This document shows, one piece after another, positions 22,600 to 35,189 of a stretch of DNA of 64,000 nucleotides. The translations under genes were made by a program, and so were the position numbers. The DNA comes from Takakia lepidozioides (Eukaryota; Streptophyta; Takakiopsida; Takakiales; Takakiaceae): positions 64,150,756 through 64,214,755 of the forward strand of contig CM060731.1 in the NCBI GenBank assembly GCA_030704615.1. Direction: 5' to 3'. Under the pieces are notes generated by a model. It worked only from the letters and a program-made list of their open reading frames with translations. It did not search any database and was not told the DNA's origin. Each line of letters begins with the position of its first letter. Position 1 is the first letter of the stretch.

Positions 22600-22930
22600 G
22601 TGCCTTCCCCATGGTGGAAGGTGGGCACCTTTGTGACACCTATTGGTGGATCGAACAAACCCCCCAAGGGTTGCCACTACCTTAGGTGGACACCTTGGTA
22701 ATGCCTTCCCGCCAGGAACCGCGGACACCTTTGTGACACCAATTAGTGGATGGAACCCACCCCCGAAGGGTTGCCACTACCTTAGGTGGGCACCTTTGCG
22801 ACACCAATGGGTGGTTTGAACCCAACCCCCAAGGGTTGCTGCCTTCCGGTAGGAAGGTGGACACTTTTGTGACACCGTTTGAGCCCAGCCCCCATGGGTT
22901 GCTGCCTTCCGGTGGGAAGGTAATAGTGTG
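22600..22930. repeat. Roughly 80-100-bp minisatellite, copy 2
   Basis: Four diverged units carry CACCTTTGTGACACC and CCAAGGGTTGC. One unit (about 22680-22785) is absent from copy 1. The single GTTTGAGC at 22877 corresponds to the MITE target in copy 1. Confidence 0.7.
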
Positions 22931-25153
22931 GTTTGAACCCATAACCGATTCAACCGCTTTTTTGGTAATTTGTGCCCAATACCGCTGGGCTATATCTTCG
23001 GCGCTGTCTTGAGCAGATACTGTAATTGAGTGTCTCTCTAGCAACTCGACTGCTTTCTTGTGCATCTCGATCTCTTGCATCTCCAGTGCTTTCTCTTGGA
23101 TCTCGAGTTTTTTCTTTTGAAACTCGAGTGCTTTCTTTTGCATCTCGAGTGCTTTCTCTCTCATGACTTGTGTATATGGTTCTAAAATTGCCTCGAATAT
23201 ATTCCCATCCTCGAGTGCATTCTCTTTAAACACTTGTACATGAGCCCCCACTATCGTATCGGGACTGTCAATGCCTGAAAACAGGTTGCCATCTACATTG
23301 ATGTTTGATAGACCTGGCATATTCGGTAGCTGTCCGGGAATGAAACCTGTCAAATCGTTATGGGCCAGGTTTAGAACCTGTAGGCTTCGAAGTTCTCTAA
23401 ATTCTGGAGGGATGCTGCCCGTCAACCGATTTCTGGAAAGATCCAAGTATGACAGGTTGTGGCAGTTACCAAGCCACGCGGGTACTGAACCTGCAAGCTG
23501 ATTAGATCCCACATGAAACGTGACAATGTGTTGCAGGGCAGCGAGTTCCTGTGGAATTGAACCACGCAATGCGTTGAATGAAAGGTCGATCGTCTGCACA
23601 TCAGCGCGTATTTGTGAGGACCTCACAGAACGCTTTGGTCGTATCCACAAGTTTTTTCTTAAATTACAAGTTTGGATTCTGCATTGAATCTTCGTTGCGT
23701 GTACTTGATATTTCAATTATTTCAAACTCTTTTATGTGCATAAATGCCGATTCAAATCTTTAGATGTTATAGTGGTATAAGAAAGTAGACCAAAAACGAT
23801 TGACAAATTGGGACAAGGGAACTGACCTCCAAGTTGTGGCAATTAGAGAGCGAAGGTGGTATGGGGCCAGTGATTCCACAGTGAGCCAGATTCAGACTTC
23901 TCAACTTCTGGAGATTCCCCAACTGAACTGGAATATAATTACCACTTAACTTGTGATTCCAGCTAAGATCAAGCTCCTGCAAAGTACAAGTATTAATAAC
24001 GTTATATCAGGCTCCGCTTGAAGCGCTAATTGTTAATTCCTAAGCAAAGGGCTCCCCATCCGCTGACCCTGGTTAGTGCACTCAGGGCAGCTATGGCAGC
24101 ATCAAGGGCTGTTTCAGGGCATTTGTGTGTCATTTTCGATGTCACAAGTCACAACGTCGCTTGATGATATTCGCATAAACGTTAATCTACATCTCTCAAC
24201 CTGTTAGGTGTTACGATCACCAATTTTTTTTTTACTCATTCAAGTTTGACTGTCGTCTGGCCAGGAACACTCATCTCCAGGTTGAGCGTGAAGAAGTATG
24301 AATGAATTTCTTGAGAAGCCCAAAATGTGTAAAGTAAATTATGTCCTTAACTAGTGAAAGGGAGCCTTTCCTTTCACAAGGAGCTTGTGACAATACTACC
24401 GACAATCCATCTTCGCACAAAGATTTAGAACATCATGTTTATCAAAGAAAGTCAAATCACTTATGTAGACAGCGAATTGACTGGGAAACTGATAATAAAC
24501 CCATTTCGTACTTGGACAAGAAAGTACTAACTTACCTCCAAGCTGGTGCAGTAAGCGAGCTCAAAAGGTATGACGCCATAGATTTCACAAGCAACCAACT
24601 TCAGACTTCTCAATTTCCTGAGATACCCAAAAGAGGTTGGAATCAGACCTGATATGCCATTCCGGCTAAGATCAAGTTCCTGCAAGCTGCTACAGTTGCC
24701 TAGCTCCGGAGGGATGGGCCCACTAATATTATAATTCAGGGAAAGGTTAAGGTGTTGTAAGTTGAGAAGATTTCCTATCTGGGGAGGGATGCTCCCAGAC
24801 AGGGCGTTATCACTCAGGTCCAAATGTTGTAAACTAGATATGGACCAAAGATTGGAAGAAATCAACCCTGACAATCCCAGTCCCGAAAGAGAGAGCTTTG
24901 TAACGCATCTGTCAGCATTGCAAGCAACCCCTGTCCAGTTGCAAGGAGACATATCAGTGGCGACCCAATCGGACAGTTGGTTGTGGGCCAGCCCTTTCAG
25001 TCCGTCCTTGAAGTCCAGCAGGGCCGCCAAGTCTGAACCTCTCACTCCAACCGGCCACAGTCCACCACAACACAGTAGCAGCACCGCCATGAACAAGGAA
25101 AGATGCGAGAAGAGCTGTGTAGCTGATCTATTAGTCATGAGCGCCCCCGCCAT
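22682..25153 (-). CDS. Secreted LRR receptor-like protein (no kinase), three exons
   Basis: ATG at 25153. Exon 1 (25153-24536) has a hydrophobic signal peptide (LFMAVLLLCCGG), the plant LRR N-cap with CNWTGVAC, and three to four LRRs (LDLSDNALSGSIPPQIGNL). Donor GTAAGTTAG; intron 559 bases. Exon 2 (23976-23827) follows TTTGCAG and encodes two LRRs. Donor GTCAGT; intron 233 bases. Exon 3 (23593-22682) has about three more LRRs, then a Lys/Glu-rich coiled coil (MREKALEMQKKALEFQ), then minisatellite-encoded GSNPWGLGSN repeats to the stop. All introns are phase 0 and the model is open, about 559 codons. There is no transmembrane segment or kinase, so it resembles the ectodomain of an LRR receptor-like protein fused to unrelated sequence. 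The tail may be an artefact of a lost 3' exon. Extracellular ligand binding or recognition is inferred from family. Confidence 0.75.
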
Positions 25154-26516
25154 ATCCCAATTAATTTCTCATAAGCTTGCCTTTGATCTTTCTACACCCG
25201 CTCACCCTCAACAATCTAGGACCAAAGTCCAGTTGCTGTTGATGGATCACCACTTTTTTACCACAAATTTGGGAGGTTGTAAGGAAATTGAAGGATTTTT
25301 TCAAGCAAAAACGAAGTGATGAAATCAGCACTCTTCCCCCGGATTGAGAGAGGGACGTCAAGGGGAGGCACGTCAAGTCCTTCACTCACACCAGATTGCG
25401 CTTCATATGCTAGCTTCTCTTGCTTAATGTAAAGGCTTTGATTACTGCCTGAGCCTGCTGGATACTTGGCAGGGGTCACATGTGATGCACATTTTTTCCT
25501 TGCCGGCAACTTTGCTCTCAGTTCTCTGTTTACATTTTGGTGGCTGGCCGCCAAGATCTTTGTCGCTAGTCTGTATCTTCTATGGACATGTCCGTCTTCT
25601 TCGTGGAGATGTCGGCGAGGGTCGGTCCCGGTAGTCCAGTGCAAACGGGAGAGACGATTGAAAAAATGCGCAGTCGCAGAACGACGAGGACGGATGAACT
25701 GGTTTGGCTCCGCAGATAGACGGATGACACTCGTTCATCCGTGCTTCCTCCAACAGACGATCTCTGCCCTTCGACTCGGATCGATTTGTTAGGCAACATC
25801 CTCAGATGAAAGTGACCCTTTTTACTTCTGATTTCATCCACCCCTGTTCTCGTTTTGCGTTCATCCAGGACAGCTTCAGATGCCATACTTACTTTGAAGG
25901 AATGTCACAGCCTGTCCATCACAAACACGCTCAGCACTGAAACACCTTGAGGATCTAATCCCAAGTCTTTTGCAGATCATTCTCCAGTGTGCATACCCGA
26001 TCTTCGAAGTTTAGTTAATTGAAGTGGTACAATTGACTGGATGCTGGTTGCAAATGAAGACTTGCAGAACCTGAGCCAAATGTGTCACTAAATTCCTGCA
26101 GAATTGCTGCCATGGATCTTCTGCCAGATGTAGAAGCAGAACAGGAATGTCCAGTGTATTAGTAGTCAATATACAAAGATGAGACGTGAGACGACACTGT
26201 TGTGACTAATGGAGCCAGCATACCACACTTGCAGCTTGAGGTTGAGTAATTCCATGTGTCCATTCTCACAGGACTGTGCTTCCAATATTCTTCAGCACAC
26301 TGCAATACAAACTCCTTCACAGACATCATTTCTTCAAAACGGAGCATAGACAGGCCAGCTGTACATATGGACGATCATCTGCAGCGTTTCACTTTACAGT
26401 TTTGACACAAACCGATCACCAATCTCTGTTTAAATTGGACACTCCGAAACCATTATTTCAATAAGAGAGTACACCTTCAATGGAAACCAGCCGCATGAAT
26501 CAGCAAAAGTACATAC

Positions 26517-26595
26517 CTTGCCATGGATGACAAACCAGCAGTCATCTTCTTTTTTTGTGTTCTGCAACCTGCTCGAGGGTGAATATAACGTCCAT
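26517..26595 (-). pseudogene. Cytochrome b5 first coding exon, copy 2
   Basis: ATG at 26595, MDVIFTLEQVAEHK, then a run of seven A breaking frame, then EDDCWFVIHGK, then a GTATGT donor at 26516. Plant cytochrome b5 proteins begin this way and pass electrons to desaturases and P450s on the ER. No HPGG exon was found between here and the LRR gene. The same A7 is in copy 1, so the frameshift predates the duplication or is a systematic homopolymer error. Positions 25160-26516 and 26600-28020 otherwise hold no gene I recognise. Confidence 0.55.
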
Positions 26596-28024
26596 GTGAG
26601 ATTGAACCTACGACAGGCTTGGCAGGATGTTGAACTGTTCAGCAATCGTCGACGGCTGTCTGGGGGAGGAGATGGGGATGTCACTTGGAACAGCAGGTGG
26701 TGGCAAGCTCTCGTTGATCAAGACCAAAAGCTACATATGAAGATGGTAGTGAAGTGTACAGGGAGGAGATTAGGGATTTTCTTCTTCTGGTTTTTTCCCT
26801 AGATAAGAAAACTTGTAGACACAGAGTACAGGTACAGGTACAGAGTGTGGCAGACGGGGTCACGACCATGGTGAACAGTGTCTACGAGTAGCTGGGAAGA
26901 GAGATGATACAGAAGTTGATGCATGGTGTGGCGGTTGGGAGGACTGGGTGTATCCCAGTACCATGTGCAATTCTAGGATTGGGTGACAATTCCAGTTGAG
27001 TAAGGAATCATTGGGACTTGAAGGATCTGTACACTGAAGTAAAGATCTCACTCCCTGCCAATGGTTCCATCATGACCAGACTTGAATCTAAACTAAGTCC
27101 TTGGCAATTAGGCGAGATCACACATCATAGGCCACTGCAGTCGTCACTCTGTGCCACTGGCTCTTATTCCAAATACCAACCAGGGCAGGGCGGGAGTAAG
27201 AACAGCTACGTTGCGGCCCTAGCGACCCCCGGAGGTCGCCAAGGGGAAAAACCAGTCGCAGGGGGGGGGGGGTCGGCCGTTGCTACGCAATGGGTTGTGG
27301 CGACGCCAGGGCGCCTTATGCGATCCCCTCCCGTGGCAAGCTTGAAATTCCCGTCGCATGGGCACTGTTGAAAACGACGCCCTGCCGTGACATGCCGCGT
27401 GGTGGTGGGGGGGGGGGGGGGGGTTTGTGTTTTGGGGGTTGATTTTGGGGGGTGAATTGGGGGTGATTTTTGGTTTTTCCCTAGTTTGTTTTTGGTGTGT
27501 TGGAAGACCTTATAGCTTCCATTGCTCTGATTTAATAGGTACATAGCGTACGTTATTGCATAGGTTTGACCAAGAATGAATCAAGGGTAAGGCCGGTGCA
27601 ACACATGAATAAGAGGGAAGATAGAAAGATGGAAATATATTTAGAAGTAATGAGCTGAAATGCTCTGCTCACAAGGGTTCAGTAGGTTGACACTGGGACC
27701 TACACGGATTACAACTAGTCATCATCATCCTCATCATCATCCTCAAAGGAGGACTTAGAGCTATCCGATGGGCCTTATGACTCCGCGCCCTTTGCCCGAG
27801 CATGTACAGCAAGCAGCGTACCCCTAACTCCCACGGAGCCCCGGTTATTAGCATCACGTCCGTCCATCAGCGTCAGGTCACGTCAGACCTGACGCTGACG
27901 GGACCTCCGTCACTTCAAGTTCGGGGAATATTTTGGTAAAAATAGTACCAGGTAAAATACTGTCACTTAAGCAGCAACGTTGCCAACACGGTGGAGGTGG
28001 CAAATACATTTTGAAAATTAACAA

Positions 28025-28990
28025 AATGAACGAGACCGCCAATTATGGTGGTCGCTTTGTTTTTCGAAATTAAAAAAAAAAAAAATAGCGACCACCGTAT
28101 TGGCGGTCGCTTCAATTTTATTTTTTTTAAGCAAGATTGGCGGTCGCACTGGCGGTCTTTTTTTTTTTGAAATGAAAAAAAAGAAATAGCGACCGCCATA
28201 TTGGCGGTCGCTTCAATTTATTTATAAACAAAAGCAAGATTGGCGGTCGTCTAATTTAAAAAAGAAAACAAGCGACTGCCGTATCGGCAATCGCACAATT
28301 TTGCAAATATATATAGAACAAGTGACCACCATATGGCGGTCGGATAATTTCAAAAATATATATAAAAAAAAACAAGCGACTGCCATATGGCGGTCGGATA
28401 ATTTCAAAAATATATTAAAAAAACAAGCGACCGCCATTTGGCGGTCACTTAATTTCAAAAATATATAGAAAAACAAATGACCGCCATATGGCGGTCAGTA
28501 AATTTAAAATTATATAATAAAACAAGCGACATATGAAAATAAAAGCGACCCCCACACCGTTGGTTGCTTATTTTAAAATAATACAATATTTGCGACTGCC
28601 AAATTGGCGGTCGCTTTAATTTAATAATATATAAAATAAAAGCGACCGCCAGCCTGGAGGTCGCGTAAACTTAAAAATATAAAAATTAAAAGCGACCGCG
28701 CGTTTTTAAAAAAATATTAAGAATAAAAACGACCACCATATTGCAGGTCGTTTTATTTTAAATATATAAACAAATAAAACGACCGCCATACCGGTAGTCA
28801 CATTATATTCGGAAATAAAAGACAATAGTGACCGCCATACGGGCGGTCACTTAAATTTAAAAATATACAAAATAGAAGTGACCGCAATATTGCACAAAAT
28901 GAAAGGAAATAAAAGCGACCGCAATAGTGGCGGTCGCTTGTTTTTCATAAAAAATAAAAATAGCGGCCGCAGTATTAGCGATCGCTTAAT
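28025..28990. repeat. Array of about 20 short hairpins, copy 2
   Basis: Same structure as 11395-12360: AGCGACCGCC, short AT loop, GGCGGTCGCT, AT-rich spacer, at about 50-base spacing. Differences from copy 1 lie in A-tract lengths and scattered arm bases. One unit, near 28695, has lost most of a palindrome. In both copies the array ends about 300 bases before the duplication edge. Confidence 0.85.
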
Positions 28991-29479
28991 TTCAAAATTA
29001 TATCAAATATGGTTGTACTGTCTTTTTCGGGTGGGCGCTATTGGTTCGTCATTTATTCATTTCACTTTTATTTCACTTTTATCCTTCCTGGATCATATAT
29101 AAGGGAGCAAGGTTACGAAGCTCCTCACTTCTTTTGGCGCAAACACTTGAGGTTGCTTTGGATGTTCTTTTCCATTGAACGAGCGTGTAGCCCAAGAGGA
29201 AGGGTGCACACATTTTGCCATTATGGCTTCCACCAAAGCCACTTCAGCAGATTGTATATAAGCTCAACACTACAACCCACATCGACCCACTTGAGTTGCT
29301 GACAGGTGTATAAGTGTTGGGCTATCGCATTGCACTCTACATTCACAACACGTTCATTTATAAGTGACTGTTTTTTTGCTGCTTACATCACTAGGGCCCA
29401 GGGGAGTGGATATTGGGTGAAGATGAGGGAGGAATGGAGCCCTTAGTATACGGCAATCCCGAATACTGTCAGTGCCACT

Positions 29480-32400
29480 GGTAATGTTGAGTGCAACCTA
29501 TGTGGATTAAAGCTTTTTTAACGTAAGGATCAGTTGCTCGCTCACCTCGGCTATAAAAATGTGAAGAGCGCTGGGGTGGGTTTATGCCTTAAAGCATCTA
29601 TGCGGGTATAAAGCCATTTTGCCCAGTATGGAGGCAATATTCCAATGTCTCTGGATCTGGACATGACCTCTGAGCAGAACACTTCATCTTCCCGACAAAA
29701 TGCCCCGATTAGTACCCAAGGCGACTCTTGTGAGGCTTCAGGTGTCCTTGGACAAGTGGGTTGTGTCGGAGCAACACCTGCTTCAGGGTAGTTGCAAGAG
29801 AGAGTGGACCAAAAAGTTGAAGATATGGCCTACATAAAAGTATATAAGATAAAAAAACAAAAAATCGTGAAAAGAAAACCAAAACATGGATTCACTTGCA
29901 CTATATCATGTGGAACGTCTATTGTTGGGATACTGTCATTTCAAATGGGAAAAAGAAAGATGTTATGGAGGATATATGTCGTCACGTGTTGTCGGTAACG
30001 TAATCCAAACTTGACCATAATCACAAAAATACATGTTTTTGAAAATTTGACCTTGGGCCACCCTTCATCTATAATAAATAGTTGTATTTAATGAAGACAG
30101 CTCATGGGGTGTTTTGGTTTTCATATTGTAAAGGATTTTATGAAAATGGCTGTTATTGGTAGGTTAATAAAGTACATAAAATTTAATTCAATGAGTAAAA
30201 ATATTTAAAAACTCTCACACTAGATTCTTTATCATAATAGCAAAGGATGGCCAAGTCTCTTATTCCAATTATGTTACAAAATCTAACACATAATAAGTCC
30301 ATAACAAGTTTTGTATGGACTCTAACAAAAGCTTATGGACTTTTCATAAAGTCCATCACTTCTAGAGATAACGGTTTTTGGGGGGCAAGTCTGAGAAGGT
30401 AGATACTACATGTAGATAGGTACAATGTTGTGAGTCCCTTTTAAGAAATTTCATAGAAATATAAGATTGTAGATCAAAACCAACAAACTATGTAAAGGAA
30501 AAATGACGCATTTACGTCAAAAAATGGACACTGTAGGCTGCAATCACCCTTCAATATCTCTTTGTACCCCTACACTTCAACAGAGTAGAGGATTGCGGCA
30601 GCAATCCATGCAGGAAGGTCTTAACTTGTCTGTGAAAAGGCAGTTAGATAAAAAATAGACACAGTTTTTCTTCGAGGCCAACATATCATTTAATGTGGCA
30701 AGGCTTCCGGCATTTGTTTCTGTCGTTAGAGCAACCTCGGAGTCTAGATCCACGTACGTGCCTCCGACTTATCACAATCTCCGCACAAAATTGCTAGAAG
30801 ACGACATGATCGAACTTACCCAAAAGATCAACGATAAGACGGGCGAGTGCATCAGAAAATATGGAAGCACAATATGTGCCAATGGTTGGAGTTCGGTTAC
30901 AAACAGACCATTGTTCAATTTCATGTTTATATGTCCAGCTGGGGAACAATTCTTGGGATCGGTCGACACTAGCGGCGAGAAGAAAGATGGACGTTATCAA
31001 TGTCAACTATTGACGGACTTCATCGAACAGGTCGGAAGTGATAAAATCGTGCAAATATGCACAGACAATGCCCCTAACATGAAAAACACTGCAGACATAT
31101 TGTTGGCACGTTATCCCCATATGTACTATCAAGGTTATGTTGCTCATATCCTTGACCTCCTTTTGGAAGATTGGGAAAAGAACAGTGGGTGAAACAACTT
31201 GTCAAGCGAGCAACGACCATTGTGTCGTTCATCCGCACACACCATATCTTTTTGGCAATATAGAGGAGGCGCAAACCCAAATGCAGCCTCCAGAATCCAG
31301 GCGAAACTCGTTTTGCCACTAACTTCTTGATGGTGGATCGGTTGGTGACGGTGAAGAGCAGTCTAGAGCACACCATCATCGATCCTCGATGGGATACGTA
31401 CACACGGACATTGCAGGACTCCAGAAAAGCCAAGTCATTGGGCAAAAGTCGAAAAGTTCGGAATAGCTTTCGCAGCGATGATTTCTGGAAGAAATGTGAA
31501 AACTTTGTTTATATGGTAGAGCCAGTGTTAATTGTGTTACGGGAGTTTGATGAAAAGCAACCAGTAATGGGCAAGGCATGGTTACTAATGCAAAATCTTG
31601 ATAAGCACGTCTAATCTTTGAGGCATCCTTCCCTTCTCCTTGAAATCTGAACTTGCGGACAGTGCTTCGGATGCATTTTATGACCGTTGTTCGATGGTTC
31701 GAACGGACTTGCATTATGCGGGGGCTTTGCTCAATCCATTCTTGTTCGACAATACCATGCTCTGAAACAATGCTGATGCCAAGGCCGGCCTCGTGCAAAT
31801 GTTCATGCGACTAACTCCGCCGAACATGGCAGAAAAAGCTATATCCGAATACCAATGCTTCTCAGATCGCCGCGACCCTTTTGATGTCATGTCGGATCCA
31901 AAATAGCTCAATATGTTGCCACATGAATGGTGGGATCTGATTGGAGCTAAAGCAATAACATTGGCTCCTATTGTGAAGCGTATTCTTGCTCAAGTGTGCT
32001 CTGTCTTATCTTTCGAACGCAATTGGGGCAGTTACTCATTTGCTCACAACAAGATTCGCAACAGGTTGAATCCCGCGAGGGCTGACAAATTGGTGTATGT
32101 ATATACCAATTGCCGACTGCTACGTAAGAGGGCAGCGGAGGATGCTGCAACATGGTATGAGAGGAATTTGCATTCCGAAGACTTTGTTTCTGAGGTAGAT
32201 TCGATGAGTGACAATACTGAGCCTCAGAGGGAATCATCTGCCTCCAATAGTGAAGATGGATCCGATGATGCTCCCGAAAATGCGTATGACCCGTTTACGT
32301 TCACACAGGATGATGCTTATATCCAGCCGACCTTTGATAAGCCTCTTTCAGTCTGCCTGCCTCACAAAGCATCTTCACATGCCCAGAAGAGCCAGAAGAG

Positions 32401-32491
32401 GCATTATGGACTCCCTCTCTTGATCCTCTTTGTGGTTTTCACACCGTTCTTGCCTGGGGTGTGGACCACATGTGAGACACCCCACAGTTAG
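29480..32491 (+). pseudogene. hAT-family transposase, decayed
   Basis: The order is that of a BED/DUF659-type hAT transposase. A BED zinc finger (VECNLCGLKLF, then RKDQLLAHLGYKN, near 29487-29560) is broken by a TAA. A long gap follows. The DUF659 catalytic region at 30695-31192 includes CANGWSSVTNRPL and QICTDNAPNMKN. DLHYAGALLNPFLFDN lies near 31700. The C-terminal dimerisation domain at 31913-32491 has KRILAQVCSVLSFERNWGSY and NKIRNRLNPARADKLVYVY, ending in an acidic tail. Several stops and frameshifts separate the parts. Proteins of this family cut and paste DNA and make 8-bp target duplications, as seen at the MITE at 5529-6312. No TIR pair was located; CAGGTG at 29302 is a weak candidate left end. 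Confidence 0.8.
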
Positions 32492-32499
32492 GGCATATT

Positions 32500-33590
32500 T
32501 AGACCCACACCTTGGCTCAGTGTACAGACCCGTGATAAAAGCCGTGGAATGTGTCAGGTGTGAGATGGCAGAGCCGTGGAAAAAGCCGGTTTCTCTTCTA
32601 GTGGCAAACCCTATCTTTTGATCGTTGACAGCAGGGCCTGTGGATTAATGAGCTAGGTTGTAATTTCTTAGGGCCATAGAGGATCTAGTTTTATGGGGGC
32701 TGCCTCGGCGGGGTTTGGGACTCTAAGGACGTGGTGGCCTGAAATGCCTTATGGCCGCGGCAGCCTGATAAGGCACCGACCTGCTCCTTTTCGGGCCTGT
32801 TTCTGGTGTGTGATGGATCATAGTGAGGTGTTTCTTGCAAGCCTTAGCATGGACCTCTTGAAGGATGAGGATGGTAAACTGTAATGGAATCCTACCTATA
32901 GTTTTGGCCTTGTCATGACATCAGGCCTATGACCTGCAATCTGAGTTTTTTATGTGCCAAAGAGGCTAGATCTCGGTTGTTCAAGTTTGTGTGTACAAGT
33001 CTTGAAGTTGCAATTTGACAGGCTGAATTCACATTCCCTTGACACCTTGTATGATTACATGTCTCGGTGTGAGTGCAAATGGTATGGAATCTATTTCAAC
33101 ATGCCCAAGTAGGATTGCTTGGAGGCATGTTTTGATTCTGAAAAATTGCAGGCTGGTCCTTATGCCTTGCTTGATGCATGATAAAGTAGGCTGCTGCTAA
33201 TTATTTTGTCATACCCAAGATGTTTGCTTGAAGGGCATGTCCTGAATATGTAATATTGCAGGCTGGTTTCACATACCCAAGATGTTTTGCTCTATGCATG
33301 TCTTTGTTGTAATTGTGATGCCAAGAAAGGGTATGACAGGTTGCAGCAATCTGTTTTTTCAGAACACAAGATGTTTGCTTATATGCTTGTCTTGTTGTCA
33401 TGACCTATACATGAACAAACCCCGCCCTCCCACCCTATTTTATCAAGAATGATTAGGTGATGTCAATTCATGGGAAGCTATGACAAGAATGGAAATGTTA
33501 GATGGTGCCCTATTTTGGGCTGTTTATATCTTTAATTGACAATGACCCTAGTGGGTCTTGTCCATGTCTTGACATGACATGAATATCTTC
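32500..33590. other. Non-coding stretch with ~100-bp degenerate repeats
   Basis: No gene. From about 32900 to 33420 the words AAGATGTTTGCTT, GCATGTC and GCAGGCTGG recur at about 100-base spacing. It resembles the leader-type repeats at 17690-18090 read on the other strand. Confidence 0.35.
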
Positions 33591-34445
33591 CCTCTCTCTC
33601 CCTCGTTCTCTCTCTCTCTCTCCTTCTCCTTTGTGCAGGTCCCCAAAAAAAAAAGGTAAATCTCTCCCTCTCTTTTTCTCTCTCCCTCTCTCTCCATGAA
33701 ATTGAAATTGAAGAACACTTCTTCTATTGTCCTATATACTATGAGATCAGTGGGGATTCCATTGTCTACTCTGTGGAACCCAAACTCTCACTGAAATCTC
33801 TCACTATGAAGATCAGAAATGCATGGCTGCTTACCTGCAGTGGGCGCCTCACGCAGCAGCGCCTTCACGCTGGCGTTCTGCTGGCACTCCGCCACCAGGT
33901 TGTGTGGGCGCGTTCCCTCGCTCAAACAACCAAAAATAAAATAAAATAAAATAATGAGGGAGAGATAAGGGAGAGAGATAAGGGCGAGAGGGAGAGTGAG
34001 AGCTAAGAGGGAGAATGTGAGAGAGAGAAGGAGAGGAAGGGTAGCTCCCTCACGCGGCAGCTCCTTCACACTGGCGGTCCCTCCCGCGGTGCTGGCGTTC
34101 GGCTGGTGCTCCACCAGCAGGTCGCGGGGGCGCGCTCCCAGCTCGCTCAAACAGCAAAAAAAAAAAACAAAAGAGATAGAAGAGGGAGAGAGAGAGGGAG
34201 AGAGAGAGTGAGGGAGAGGGAGAGTGAGAGAGAGGGTGCGTGCGGGTTTGAACGCCCGTGGCGCGTCAGCGCCGTGTCACCGCCGCCGGAAAACGCTCCA
34301 GTGCGCGGGGGTAGTTGCGCCCGGGAGAGCTTGAGAGCAAAAAAAAAACGAAGTAGGGATGGAGGGAGGGGAGGAAGAAGAGTGAGAGGAGGAGGGTGAG
34401 GGAGAGAGAGATCAGATAGAGAGATTGAGAGGAGGAGTGAGAGAC
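33590..34445. repeat. CT/GA low-complexity DNA with a duplicated ~115-bp GC-rich unit
   Basis: TCTCTC runs at 33590-33700 and GAGAGAGGGAGAG runs at 33950-34440 surround two diverged copies of a GC-rich segment (33846-33930 and 34045-34165). These share CAGC-CCTTCAC-CTGGCG, CACCAGSAGGT-like and CGCTCAAACA words. Open frames here are compositional. No gene is recognised through 35190. Confidence 0.6.
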
Positions 34446-34754
34446 GGTCGGTGCAGCCGCGGCGCGCCAGTGTGGCGACCCCACTGGAAATCCTCGGCGG
34501 CGATCAGGCGCCTTCGCAAAGGGAGAGAGAGAAGGGAGAGAAGGGCGGCTACCTTGGCAGGAGGAGGATCTGCTACGACGTTGGGAATCGCACGGGCATC
34601 GCTGCCTCAGGGGGACGTCGCACGGCAGTCGCAGTGGCGACGCAAATCTGGCGCAGAGGTGAGTTGAAGAGGCCTCTCACTTTTGTTTTGTTTTTTGTTT
34701 TTGGTTTTTTGGGTTATGGGGTTTTGCAATGATCATTTGGGTTTTTGGGTCTTT

Positions 34755-34885
34755 GGCTCTTAGGGTTTTAAGGGTTACATAGTTTAGTTTAGGGTTTAGT
34801 TTCATAGAATAATTTAGGGTTAGTTATAATATAGTTAGTTTAGGATTAGCTGCAATCTAGTTTTATTTTTAGGGTTTCTTTTTTT
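34755..34885. repeat. Degenerate telomere-like TTTAGGG motifs
   Basis: AGGGTTTTAAGGGTT, TTTAGGGTTTAG, TTTAGGGTTAG and TTTTAGGGTTTC occur within 130 bases, at irregular spacing. These match the plant telomere repeat TTTAGGG in part. It could be an old interstitial telomeric site or ordinary plant intergenic sequence. Confidence 0.3.
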
Positions 34886-35189
34886 GCGGGGTGGGGACAT
34901 ATGGCTTTACGTTTTGTGGGTCAAGTTTTTCCAAGGGTTGGGAGTGTAACTCCTCCGGAGGTTACAGTGGATCACAATACGGTACTCTACCTCTTCTCGT
35001 GCTAAATATGCCGTGTTTATCGACGTGTCACGCTTGAGGATTCGTTGCTGACTGCCACAACCACCTTGTTAGAGGGCTGCTTGGGACTTAGACGCTTTTA
35101 CGGGATCTGTGGGGTACCCTTAATTTTTACACAGACTGAGACCAACAGGAGCCTTAGGGGTGACAACAACAGGCTTTAGGGGGGGAGAT

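Larger units (their letters stand above)
22224..29304. repeat. Large direct duplication, copy 2
   Basis: Same-orientation counterpart of 4963-12674. Left flank is DNA beyond a copia LTR; the right edge ends TTGAGTTGCTGACA and passes into the region of a hAT transposase. It contains the hAT-type fragment (22224-22478), minisatellite, open LRR gene, cytochrome b5 exon and hairpin array, and lacks the 784-bp MITE. Confidence 0.9.

Noticed and set aside
24341-24652. 103-codon plus-strand frame within the LRR gene
   Set aside because: It overlaps the well-supported exon and intron on the minus strand and shows no domain.
28222-28476. Small frames such as SDRQMAVACFF repeats in the hairpin array
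   Set aside because: They follow the repeat period and exist only as repeat translation.
29302-29340. CAGGTGTATAAGTGTTGGG as the left TIR of the hAT transposase element
   Set aside because: No reverse-complement partner was found to the right of 32491.
33996-34732. Arg/Glu-rich frames in the GA tract
   Set aside because: They are compositional, from GAGAGGGAGAG repeats.
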